A stretch of DNA of 64,000 nucleotides, taken from positions 83,138,863 through 83,202,862 of the forward strand of contig CM064861.1 in assembly GCA_032719365.1 (NCBI GenBank). Direction: 5' to 3'. This DNA is from Prinsepia uniflora (Eukaryota > Streptophyta > Magnoliopsida > Rosales > Rosaceae). This document shows positions 13,102 to 24,256 of this stretch, piece by piece. Numbering within the stretch: the stretch's first letter is position 1; each line of letters begins with the position of its first letter. The translations under genes were made by a program, and so were the position numbers. A model generated the notes under the pieces. It was not told the DNA's origin. It did not search any database and was given only the letters and a program-made list of their open reading frames with translations.

Positions 13102-13112
13102 CCCCTACACTT
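13102..13112 (-). other. Athila polypurine tract
   Basis: Minus strand reads AAGTGTAGGGG directly before the 3' LTR start. Location and composition fit the plus-strand primer. Confidence 0.65.
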
Positions 13113-14929
13113 AAACTTTGCTAGTCTCTAGCAAATACTAAATTTAAACTAAGAATTCAATACAAGTAAGCCCTAAACCATTTGTCTCAAAATTTCATTA
13201 TTATAATCATGGCATAAAAGATTTTCATTAGAAGACATTTAAGCATATGGAATTCAAGAGTTAATACATGGTAACAAAATGTTTAAATAAGTAAGAAAAT
13301 GAGTAAATATGGTGAAATGGATCTTCAATTTACAGTAATAAAACAAGTATGAATCAACTCACAGTAATATGCACTCATAAATTCACTCAATTTGTAAGGG
13401 TTTGTGTTTGCACTCAAAGTATGTGAGAAAAATGCTCACATAATAAAAATAAAGTACTTTTGAAACATCTCAAATAAACATCTCAGGATAAAAACGAAAC
13501 ATACTTGCACAAATGAACCAAAACCATAAGCTTACTCAAGTGATTGACTCAACTAATCAAAATTTACCATCTTAAGGATCATAAGGTCTTTACAAAGGTT
13601 GTAATGGGGCTAAGTGTAGAGGAAAGGAATATATAGGATAAGTGGTGCTTAAATTTGTTCCAAAACTCAATAGATTCCCAAAACGTATCATAACTTCCCA
13701 ACCTTAGTGCAATGATATCAGTAATTCATCACTTCGAACATAGGCCTAATTTCATCATGTTGGGCCTCAAATTCATTATTTGTGTCGGATTTACAAATGT
13801 AAAGGATTTAACTCAAACATTACATAATCAAACTTTATTACCTTGATAGAAACTCAAAACATTTTTTTTAATCTTTTCTTTTTTTTTTCATCAATTTTTT
13901 TCATATATCAAGGTAATAACATGTGTCAATAATACAAAAAAGTTTGAGTAAGTAAATAATACACATAAAAGTCTTTGTAACATCATCATTTTCTCTTTAC
14001 ACGATCTTCATGTCTTCAACTGAGTCCTTGGAACAAGGGTAAAGGATGTCTATACTAGGCTCAAGTGTTTAGATAATCATGGTGATGAAAGAAAGGTTTA
14101 TGTGGGCTCAAAGGGGTTAAAACTAAGGGGGTTGCAACTTGTGCACACAAAATAGGGAACATGGATGTTGAATTTGTGGTGTTAACCCTAATCCCTTAAT
14201 CATGTCCAAAATCAGAGAGTTAATTGACTTAAAAGCTTTGAAAATCACATAGAATAAGTTCTAGTACTCTAGAGTTCATTAAAAGCTATGGAAAGTAGTT
14301 ATGAGACATATGTATATCAATTTAAACAAAGAACTTATGAATCACTCATCAAAGATGTATATAAAGTTCTAAAGCTCACATAAGATTCAATGATTCATAC
14401 TTATCTTTTCATGCTCGTTTATGTACCAATTTACATGCATTATCTACAACTTATAACACTTAATCACAAAGTATTAACAAACAAATTCAAGTTGTAGTGA
14501 TCATCTTTATATCCATAACATATTTATTTCCCTTCATTATTATCATTGACAAGTTAAGGGGCAACATAAGAGTCATAAAAACACTAAATGCAAACAAAAA
14601 GACTCAAGAAAGCTATTTTTTTTTTTGAAACTTTATAAAAAAATTTAATTGCACAATTAAAATTATAAACCATTCCCCCACACTTAAATTCTTCATTGTC
14701 CTCAATGTAAGCAAGTAGAAAGTAATTGAACATAGAATCAAAGTAAGGAAGATGATTTACGAAAATGAAGCAAGAAAAACATGAAATAAGCAAAGTAAAA
14801 GAGAGTGAAGGGTTGAAAGAAAGTAAATCTGCGCTGATGACTCCTTCACAACTTGGGAACACATTGGGTTGCCTCCCAACAAGCGCTTGAGTTTTAACGT
14901 CCAGTCAACCTAGACCAAGTGCTTCAGTC
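13113..14929 (-). other. Athila 3' non-coding region
   Basis: About 1.8 kb between the end of pol and the polypurine tract. Athila-type elements usually have a long stretch here, sometimes with an env-like ORF; I see no such ORF. The segment near 14860-14910 (gttgcctcccaacaagcgct) is a phrase I associate with the post-pol region of these elements. AT-rich runs occur at 13865-13890 and 14610-14650. Confidence 0.6.
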
Positions 14930-15955
14930 TGTTCATTGGATGGGACGTTGCAACACTTTATCTGGCTCCACATCTTGTTCTCCAATTGCCTCGATGTAAG
15001 GCTTCAATCTATGACCATTGACCTTGAACTCTTTTCCAGTTCCAACGTATTTAATCTGTATGGCTCCATGGGAAAACACATTAGTAACAACAATAAAACC
15101 TGCCCATCCAGAACATAACTTACCTGGAAAGAGTCTAAGTCATGAATTGAACAATAAAACCTTATGGCCAATGTCAAATATTTTACTCTTGATCTACTTG
15201 TCATGAAATGCCTTAGTATTCTCCTTGTAGATTAGAGCGTTTTCAATTGCATTATTTCTGATCTCCTCAAGCTCACTCAGCTGGAGCTTTCGATGCAACC
15301 CGGCGTCATCTAGCTTGATGTTGAAAGTCTTGACAGCCCACCATACTTTGTGCTCTAGTTCCACCGGAAGGTGGCATGCTTTTCCATAGACCAACCAATA
15401 GGGTGACATTCCTATAGGGGTTTTGTAGGCTGTCCTGTATGCCTAAAGTGCATCTTCCAACTGTTGGCTCTAATCCTTACGATTAGGGCCCACGGTTCTC
15501 TCTAAAATCTTCTTTATCTCCCTATTACTAACTTCAGCCATTCCACTCGTTTGAGGATGATAAGGTGTAGAGACTCTGTGAGTGACACCGTACCGTTTCA
15601 TTAAGGCTTCAATGGTCTTGTTGCAGAAGTGACTTCCACCATCACTTATCAAGACCCATCGGATCCCAAACCTGGAAAGAATGTTAGTTCTGAGGAAATT
15701 TACAACAATTTTAGAGTTGTTAGTCCTGGTGGCCTTAGCTTCCACTTATTTCGAGACATAATCAACAATAAGTAAGATATAGAGATGACCATTAGATTGA
15801 GGAAATGGACCCATAAAATCAATACCTCAAACGTCAAATATTTTAACAGTTAAAACATAATGTTGTGGCTTTTCATCCATGAGTCCTAAGTTTCCTGATC
15901 TTTGGCATTTATCACAGGCTAAGCTTAATGAATGTGCATCTTTAAACAGTGTGGG
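14930..15955 (-). pseudogene. Athila integrase and pol C-terminus, nonsense-riddled
   Basis: A single uninterrupted frame on the minus strand, from the family L junction at 15955 down to about 14930. In order it shows CDKCQRSGN (zinc-binding end), GIDFMGPF (first catalytic Asp), ISDGGSHFCN (second Asp), TPYHPQTSGMAEVSNREI (catalytic Glu), then the Athila-typical GMSPYWLVYGKACHLPVELE and LRLFPGKL...GHRLKPY. It has no frameshift but six stops: TGA 15827-15829, TAA 15746-15748, TAG 15470-15472, TAG 15443-15445, TAG 15194-15196, TGA 15140-15142. The first four sit where intact relatives have Trp; the last two fit Gln or Arg codons changed by C-to-T. The N-terminal part and all upstream pol are missing beyond the insertion at 15956. 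Confidence 0.88.
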
Positions 15956-16008
15956 TGTCAGGACCCGTCCTAAATCCCCTGGGATTAACGTGGGAAGAGC
16001 CTAATCCC

Positions 16009-16029
16009 GTCTGACACGAAGTGTCAGAC
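16009..16029 (-). repeat. LTR-end hairpin, 9-nt arms, 3-nt loop
   Basis: Arms GTCTGACAC and GTGTCAGAC around GAA, perfectly paired. Equivalent structures lie near the same LTR end in other copies: perfect at 31498-31518 on +, less perfect near 5338, 21578, 32167, 38699 and 50263. Confidence 0.8.
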
Positions 16030-18416
16030 TAGGGAAATTTCCATCTCTAGCCATCACCGGGCCGTCCAGAGCACGCAAGGATCGTAGGAGGAGGAGTGTG
16101 ATGTCTCGTCTCCATTACAGTCCACATCCGCGATCAACCTGAAGGGCATTAAAACACGAAAACTGTGAGTGGACAAAATAACATTTTCATTAAAAAAAAT
16201 CACATAAAGACATTTATGCCCTTCATTAAAAGCATATGCATGCATTCAAAAACTGTTTATCAAAACGTTCATAAAACCATTTGTCAAACATTCTCAAAAC
16301 CTTTCAAGGGTTCATGCCCGGTTCCTATAAACCGTCATGACCCATAAAAACCTTTCGAGGGTTCATGCCGGTCCCCATAAATCGTCATGAACCCTAAATC
16401 CATTTGGGTCCCCGACCCAAAATCACAATCTTAAAACATGGAATACGAAAATCAAATCATTAGGGACTCAGCCCAAAACAATTCTCGGTGAAATACCAAA
16501 ACATACAAACCACTTTCTGAAATATAAAACATGGAACACGGGGTCTCCGCCCCCAAATCACTTTCATAAAACCACATACGTATCAATATACGTATAACCC
16601 ATCCGAAGCACTTCCGAGAAGATGCCAACTCGGGGCACACAGCCCCAAGGGAACACATCCCCGATATATGTCACGATATCATCTCTATACTAGTGTGCAC
16701 ACTACTCGGGGTCTCACTCCGAGTCTTCTCCCAGGAATTCTCCATCTGGGAAGTTCTAACTTCGGACCTAGTCCGATCATCTCTCCGGAATCTGGTCCGG
16801 GACCACATCATAAATCGTAACCCCCACTCCTAGAACGGGATCCCTATGGAGATACCCATTCTCGTCTGTAGATCCTGACTCTCCAGGTCGATGTCTGGAG
16901 GAGACCATATAAACATATGGAGGGTTCATATACATTTTGCAAAACAATTTCTTTCTTTCTCAAAACACATTTCAACTGGGTCTTATACCCGATATCACGA
17001 CTAACCGGGCCCTAAGCCCGAAACCATAATTCAACGGGACCTCAAGTCCGATTTCACAATCAATAGGGCCTCCAGCCCGATACTACAGTCAAATGGGCCT
17101 CAAGCCTGAGATTACAACCAAATGGGCCTCAAGCCCGAATCATAAACCAACGGGACCCTCGGTCCGATCGTATAACTCAAATGGACCCTCGGTCCGATTC
17201 CTCGTCAAATCAAATGGACTCCACGTCTGAGAGTCTGTAAATTAAATGGGCCTCATGCCCGAGTTCATATTTCAAAATCCAAAATCCATTTATGAAAACC
17301 TAGCACGTATAAGCATCGTATAAAACCGTAAATCTCGAAATACGTGCAAATACGTAAATGCTAGGCTACCACAACAAATGCACTCATGGCATCACAAAAT
17401 ATACTTTAAAAGAATAATAAAACATTTATGCATGCATCGAATTCATAAAACAAGTCCACTCACAGACCGTCCGAAGCCGCACCTCGATACACGTGCCATA
17501 ACGTCTTCCCGGGCCAAACGTCGCCTCCGGGATTCCCAAACCTGTCCAAATCGTAATAGAAGGTTACTAATAGCGTCATTAACCTCTCATTGAAGTCCCA
17601 TAATTTTCCCGATTTTCTAACTATTTTTAAACGGGAACCTAAACCTTCAGACGTCCCAAACTATATCGAAACGATGTCTGATTGACACAAAATCAGTCCC
17701 AAAACGTTCGTTACATCGAATAGATGAAATTACATGTTGGACACTTCCCCAAAGGAAAGCTCACGCGCCCTCACGTACCCTGGGATTGGATTGCGCGTGG
17801 GCCTCACGCGCGGTGCATTGTTCATCTTCAACCTTTAGCAGACTGGTTTGAACCGGTCCACTGTAAAACCGGTCCAGCTGGACCAGCGTGGCCGGTCCAA
17901 GCCCTTATCTTCCCCATTTTTCGTCAGTTTCAGTCCATTTCAATTCCTATCTCTATGTCCATTCAATTCCTATCAATCTAAGTCCTAAAACCTTTGAAAA
18001 TCAAGCAAAGACGCTACCTTTGGATTTAAGAGTGCACGTCAAACATTCCTCCTCCCTGTTCGTGTGCATCCGGCCACCTCTAGCCATGAAATCGATCTCA
18101 ACCCACCCATATGACCTCCAGAAACACAACCATAACATTAGAATCGACCAACGAGCAACTAAGACCATTATTCGAATTTTGAACCCAAAACTTACCGGTT
18201 TCGGTTTCTATGGCTACCGTCCACGCCAGTGGTCGCCGTTAGCATCATCTTCATCATCTCACGACACTCTCTCATTTACCTTCACACTCCTTTCACAAAA
18301 GATGAGGTTTGGGGCGGATAGGATATCAGGTTGCACGGGTTAAGGGGGGTTTCGGGTTTGTTCATTGAATGAAAAAGCAAAGGAATGATATGCATGAATA
18401 TGGGATGATAGGCAAT

Positions 18417-18442
18417 GGATGGGTGACACTTGTCACTCATCC
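18417..18442 (-). repeat. LTR hairpin: 12-nt arms, 2-nt loop
   Basis: GGATGGGTGACA, CT, TGTCACTCATCC; one position (sixth base of the left arm) is not Watson-Crick. Same LTR location as the other copies. Confidence 0.8.
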
Positions 18443-18966
18443 ATTGGGTCTGTTTGAAATATATGTGCCCCACAATAGGACAAAAGTCCACTTGCCTCGA
18501 AAAACATGCTATCGTGAATAGTACCCTCAAACTTCCCTGAACTGTAACTTCCCCGTCGAACGTCCGAATTCGACGTGCCGCCTGTCTACGGATTCGTATC
18601 GTTCTAAACTATGTAATAGTCCTTGGCCCTCGGCCATCACACCTCCCGGGTCAAAGTCAACTATTTGCTCCTTTTCAACTAAATTACCAAAATGCCCCCG
18701 AACTTCCGAAGATCATAACTTCTTCCTCGAACATCAGAATCGAGCGTGCCACTTGTCTATGAACTCGTGACGTCACGAAATACGTCACAGTCATTGGCCA
18801 AAGTCCATTTGACCGCCTGAACAAAAAGTCAACGATTCGCCCATTTTAAGGGCAAAATCGTCATTTCGCCTTGAACGTCCATCAATCCTCGTCTAATCCC
18901 CGATTAGCCTAGGTAATCCGACATTAATTCTTAATTAAGCTCGTTAATTTGGGACGGGTCGTCATA

Positions 18967-18980
18967 ATATTCCCCCCTTA
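18967..18980 (-). other. Polypurine tract of family L element
   Basis: Minus strand reads TAAGGGGGGAATAT immediately before the 3' LTR. The neighbouring CCTCGAAATT is shared with the 1-7641 element. Confidence 0.7.
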
Positions 18981-21506
18981 AAGAATTTCATCCTCGAAAT
19001 TCAAATCGACCCGATTCCACAATCAAATTGTTGAATCCAACCATGTCCCTCGGCTCGGATCGCTGCATCCACACACAAAGGTACCCGTGTGACAGTACAC
19101 GTCTGACACACACGCCGTGCTCGTCGGTACGCACTGTCACTAGAGCCACCAAAGCTCCAATTCATTTCGATAACTACATGTTTGCTCGTACGTCTCACTC
19201 GAGACAGAACGTCGACATTCGTCGATCACAACTGTCACTCATTTTGACAGGTCAGCAATACCAATCTGACATCCAAACGGCTTTTCAGTCTACTACTCTA
19301 ACACGTTCCATCCTGCAATCGTCAGGGTGAAATACGCATCCCTATTAAGGGCTGACACAAACAAGCTGACATCCTACTCAGCATCTAATCAGACAACATC
19401 CTCCAGGTCCTGCCATCACAATGGCACTAATCCCTTCTCACAGGTCATCCTCAGACCTATGCCCATACTGACTCTCGATACTCACACGAATCAACTTTCT
19501 CAAATTCCTATACTCAAAACTGACTCTAAGGAGAGTCTCATCAATCCATACCAATTCGAACTTGTCAGATACCTATCAATCCGTAACTATCACAGGTTAC
19601 GACCATCGTGACCAGCCGACAACTCCTGGCTCCACTGTGCTTCACTGCTCTACTCTGATCTCGACTCGCTCCCGAGTCCTCGTGTCGTATCTCGTATCAC
19701 TCAGCGATCTCCGTTGACATCTAGACTCACCTCGAGTCTCAACCTGTCACTATCGGATCTAATCCGATCGCCACTCCTGTCCATCAAGGACTCTATCCAA
19801 TCTACAACATATCTACGACATACCGATTGACTGTGGTCAATCCCATCGTCCCACGTGCACAACACACTGATGCACCCACATCACAATACATCGGGACGCC
19901 ATCCGACCTACTCAAGGACTGCACTTCGGCAATGTCCAACCACATACTACTGTCCACACATCAACCATGGTGCGGACCTCATCCGTCTTTCACCAGGCGA
20001 ACATCAAATCCAGCACCTTGGACACTCACTCGTCACATCCTGTGACGCTAAGTACCATTTACTCATCAAGTCAAACAAATTTGACTCACAGCCTAGGTGT
20101 TCGGTTCTTACACCCTCTTGAACTCCTAGCTGTCATATCACTCCTCCTAGTCCCACCTAGGGAAGAATCAAGGAGAATCCAAGATGATGACATCAAAGTT
20201 CATCCAATGTCATCCCCTAGCACCCAATACTATCTGCTAAAGCGTCTCACTCAGTGACCTCAGAATATTCGTCTCCTATGCGGAATCAAGCACTCCTCTC
20301 AACGTCTCAATCACAACCTCTCTTGATTCCGAAGTTCCAATCACGTTGGAACCATTCTTCTTTTCCAATTTACTGAGCTCACTCATTACACGATCATTTT
20401 CGCGTCCTTTAGACAATCGATTTCCAAATCTCCAACTCAGGAGGTATGGTCACAAATGACGAATCATATCGTCACAATCGTCACGGTAATCTGATCCTAT
20501 CCGACTAGATAAGACGTGACTACGTCAATCGATAGCAGCGTCTGCCACAACCTTGTGAAGACCAATCTCAGAAATACTCTGCTATCGAGACTCTGATCCA
20601 TGCGGTAGTCGATCGTCGGTACCAACCACTCCACATGCACATCCACCGATCGGTCCACCTCAGGATCCGATCGACAAGTACCACACTTCCGGTAACTTGT
20701 CCAATCAATCACTAACTAGGGTTATTACAAACCCAGCTGCCCACTGCAGCCCAACCATCCTTACCGATCCCTCTCTCTTAACTCCGAAGAGTCTTCGTAC
20801 TCCAATACTGGTACCAAACCAGCCAATAACTGCACTCTGAGGATCTCGTTCTCTCGTAACTCTACAGCTCTCAGCCGCTAGCCTCCACAAGAACTTGGCC
20901 ATACTTCGTGCCTAACACTGCTTAAGCACTACGTGTGCAAACGCCTCCTATCATGTCACACCACAACTACTCCGGGCATCCACTGCTAGTCGACATCCCT
21001 CCAAGATTCGACTCACTGAAGTATGGCAACACATGCCAATTTAGAATCACACATTCCTATTCCCAACCGTCGTGATTGTAGTCGTACAGGGTCATCGTAT
21101 ACTGGGCGACCCTGACCTCTGACCACCACTGGTAATAATCCATACATCCTCTATCCGACATGACCCTACCGTCGAGCGATCACGACTCTCAAATCGTCAT
21201 ACTATGTCTACCGATCCACTGGATCCTATTTCCAGTAAGACTACGGCTCTAAGCCATTAGATTCCCATAAATACTGATCCTACTCGGGATCCACTTTCTC
21301 GATGTACGTGACATCCAATGTCAATCGAACCTCAAACTATTGTATCGAATTTCATTTAGCACGTGGTACTTCCTACTCGTACCCTAACTATCAGGTTGAT
21401 GACTGGCTGTTATGACTTCAGAGACATCACATCCTCGACCTGCGCGTACTCTACGCTCTGATACCACTTGGTATCAGAGTACCATGAGTATCAAATGAGC
21501 CAACCT
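18981..21506 (-). other. Non-coding interior of family L element
   Basis: About 2.5 kb with only short frames (up to about 100 codons) and no retroelement motif. It is related at both ends to the interior at 1763-5267 but about 1 kb shorter, and lacks that copy's 20-bp tandem array. Near the right end the phrase 'gtatcagagta' precedes a second 'ctctgataccactt', so the primer-site region appears partly duplicated (21460-21520). Confidence 0.65.
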
Positions 21507-21518
21507 GCTCTGATACCA
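21507..21518 (-). other. Primer-binding site, initiator tRNA-Met
   Basis: Minus strand TGGTATCAGAGC, 2 bases from the 5' LTR edge at 21521. Confidence 0.88.
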
Positions 21519-21520
21519 CT

Positions 21521-22265
21521 TGTCAGGACTCGTCCCAAATCCCCCGAGATTAACGTGGGATGCGCCTGATTCCATCTAACACGAAGTGTCAGACCAGGGA
21601 AATTTCCATCTCTAGCCCTCACCGGGGAGTCCAGAGCACGCCAGGATCGTAGGAGGAGGAGTGTGATGTCTCGTCTCCGCTACAGCCCACATCCATGATC
21701 AACCCGAAGGGCATTAAAACACGAAAACTGTGAGGGGACAAAATAACATTTTCATTAAAAACATTTTCACATAAAGACATTATGCCCTTCATTAAAAGCA
21801 TATGCATGCATTCAAAAACCGTTTATCAAAACGTTCATAAAACCATTTGTCATACATTCTCAAAACCTTTCAAGAGTTCATGCCTGGTTCCCATAAACCG
21901 TCATGACCCATAAAAACCTTTCGAGGGTTCATGCTGGTCCCCATAAACCGTCATGACCCTAAATCCATTTGGGTCCCCAACCCTAAATCACAATCGTAAA
22001 ACATGGAATACTGAAATCAAATCATTAGGGACTCAACCCAAAACCATTCTCGGTGAAATACCAAAATATACAAACCACTTTCTGAAATATAAAACATAGA
22101 ACACGAGGTCTCCGCCCCCAAATTACTTTCATAAAACCACATATGTATCAATATACGTATAACCCATCCGCGGCACATCAGAGATGATGCCAACTCGGGG
22201 CACACAAACCCTAGGGAACACATCCCCGATATATGTCACGATATCATCTCTACACTATTATGCAC
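21521..22265 (-). repeat. Truncated 5' LTR of family L element
   Basis: Starts TGTCAGGACTCGTCCC and follows 15956-16700 closely up to 'tatgcac' at about 22265, where similarity stops. The frames at 21619-21807 and 22017-22223 repeat those at 16054-16245 and 16452-16658 and are not genes. Confidence 0.8.
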
Positions 22266-24060
22266 CGAGGACTGAGGATCGTAATGTAGATTGAGTCGAT
22301 ACTAATTCGTAGATAGGTGGCACGTCGAAATCGGACATTCGATGGGAAAGATACAAGTCATGGAAGTTCCGAGGAACTATTGCACCAATTACGAGACGAG
22401 TTGACATTTGTCCTCATGTGGGCCCATATATTTTGAACAGGCCCAATGGATGAGCGACAAGTGTCGCTCATCCATTGCCTATCATCCCACATACATGCAT
22501 CTGTTTCCCTTGCCTAATCGATTCGAACCCATCGAACCCAAAACCGAAAATCACCCCACCCCCCTTCACTTGTTGGTTCGATTGAGGAACCCTGAGAGAC
22601 AGAGAGGGAGACTGAGGGTGAGATGATGATGGCGGGAAATGACAGAACTACCATGGACGGCGGTGGAGCCACGGGAAAAGGGTAAGCCGTAGCCCAGTTT
22701 TGGTTTGAAATTGGAAAATTAGTTTTAACGTTTGTTGAGGGATTCTAACCATCCAAACGTGTTCCTGGCGGTTTTACGAGGTGTTTGGGATCGAGAAAAA
22801 GGACGGAGATGGCCAGAGTTGACGGGGAAACAAGCTTGAAGCTTCCCATCACTGTTCAATCATGGAAGGTAAAATCTTGGCCTTGTTTCATGTTTTTGAG
22901 TCCGTAGGTCGATAGGAAGTGATGAGACGAAGAGATAGGACTTAAAAGGGTTGAAAAAGATGGAGAAATAAGGGAGAACCGGTCTCACCGGTCTGGTCGA
23001 ACTGAAAACCAGAGAACCAGTCTGAACTGGGTTCGTCTAGAGGTTGAAGATGACCCTGTGGGTGGCGCGTGGATTTCACGCGCAATCGCTTGCGACGGAG
23101 CGTGAGGGCACGTGGGGAGAAATTGGGGGTCACAGTCAACACATGTTTTCATCCTTTCGATGTAACAAATATTTTGGCATAGGTTTCGTGTCGATCGGAC
23201 GCCGTTTCAGGGTAGTTTTGAGTGTCCAATGGTTTAGGGTTTATTTTAAATACGTTTAAAAATCCTGAAAAATTGGGGGATTCAATGTTAGCCTATTTAA
23301 GGTAGTTAGTGACCCTCGGGGTGTGGTTTGGACAGGTCCGGGAGTTCCGGAGATGGTGATTTAACCCGGGGAGGCTTATGACACACGTATCGAGGTGGCA
23401 GCTTGGACAGTCTGTGAGTGGAGTTTTTTTTATGAATATGATGCATGTATAAATTTTTTATATGTGTTTATGAACATTTTTTGAGATTCCATGAGTGCAT
23501 GAGATTTAAATATGATTTGTTGGACATTTTCGGAGGAAAATACGTTATTGCACGTAGTTCAAGATTTCTGTTTTATCGGTTGTTTAGGCTTCGGTCGAGT
23601 ATACTACGTGCATGAGTTATATGTGATTCCGAAGGTTTCACGGAGAGGCATGAAACCGAGGAACTGATTTATTGTTTTTGAAGATTTCACGGGGATGTGT
23701 GAAATTTAGATTCGGGCGCGAGACCCATTTGAAAGGCCTTGACTTAGCATGAAGTCAGGGATGCTTGAAAAATGTTTTGGAAATGAAAAATGATTTTCGT
23801 GCTTGGAAATATCTTCCGGGCGTAAGACCCTATTGATTTGAGGTTTAACTACGAGTATAGTCAAACGTGAGATAAGTCGGGTAGTGACCCAGTTATGAGT
23901 TTTATGAAAGATATTTCGGGTATGAGACCCAGTTGTGGATTTGATAGGATTTGAGGAATCCTGAGATATGAAGTGTCGTAGGACACTGGATTTTCGGGCT
24001 ATTACCCATTTGATGATGTTCCATGTTTGAGGACTTATGTACGATGATAACATTCGGGTT
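22266..24060 (+). repeat. Family L LTR fragment in inverted orientation
   Basis: Sense-oriented LTR sequence lacking its first roughly 165 bp and its 3' end. It contains the perfect hairpin at 22448-22473 and the 'cgatcggac' and 'gtctgtgagtgga' landmarks seen in the other + copies (28847-31571, 40799-43731). It abuts a minus-oriented LTR at its left, which makes a head-to-head junction. The right limit is approximate; 24060-24256 is of uncertain origin, before Athila gag resumes. Confidence 0.7.
22448..22473 (+). repeat. LTR hairpin with compensating change
   Basis: GGATGAGCGACA, AG, TGTCGCTCATCC: perfect pairing. Relative to the usual GGATGAGTGACA arm, T8 is C and its partner A is G, so pairing is kept. 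Confidence 0.85.
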
Positions 24061-24256
24061 CATCCCGGGTGTTACGGCGCTTGCCTTCAGACTGCGATGT
24101 GTTTCTTCTAGAGAGGTCATGGTGCACTGCCTGCTGTCGAGCAGCCGCGGGAAGTAATGACCGAGGGAGGCTCGACTTAGGAGTGCTGATGAGATATTCT
24201 GAGTTCGATCGGCGATAATTTCGCGATGATCTACTTGGATTACCGCAAATATTGTT

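Larger units (their letters stand above)
15956..18966 (-). repeat. 3' LTR of family L element, 3011 bp
   Basis: Starts TGTCAGGACCCGTCC and ends GGGTCGTCATA, so the expected ...TTACA end has decayed. It carries the 9-bp-arm hairpin at 16009-16029 and the 12-bp-arm hairpin at 18417-18442. Between 16.98 and 17.26 kb it has a run of 'gggcctcaagcccga'-type motifs spaced about 25-40 bp apart. Confidence 0.82.
15956..22265 (-). mobile_element. Family L element, 5' LTR truncated
   Basis: Left LTR 15956-18966, polypurine tract, 2.5 kb non-coding interior, initiator-Met primer site (21507-21518), then a right LTR starting at 21521 and broken at about 22265. There it meets a family L LTR piece in the opposite orientation. 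It entered the Athila integrase frame. The left flank is GTGGG; the partner target duplication is lost in the rearrangement. No retroelement protein is encoded. Confidence 0.8.

Noticed and set aside
18282..18530. 82-codon minus frame and the overlapping 151-codon plus frame (17888-18343)
   Set aside because: Both lie in a family L LTR and are not kept in the other LTR copies.
19028..20257. Series of 70-100 codon plus frames in the second family L interior
   Set aside because: Overlapping frames without motifs, opposite to the element's sense; no similar protein in the other interior.
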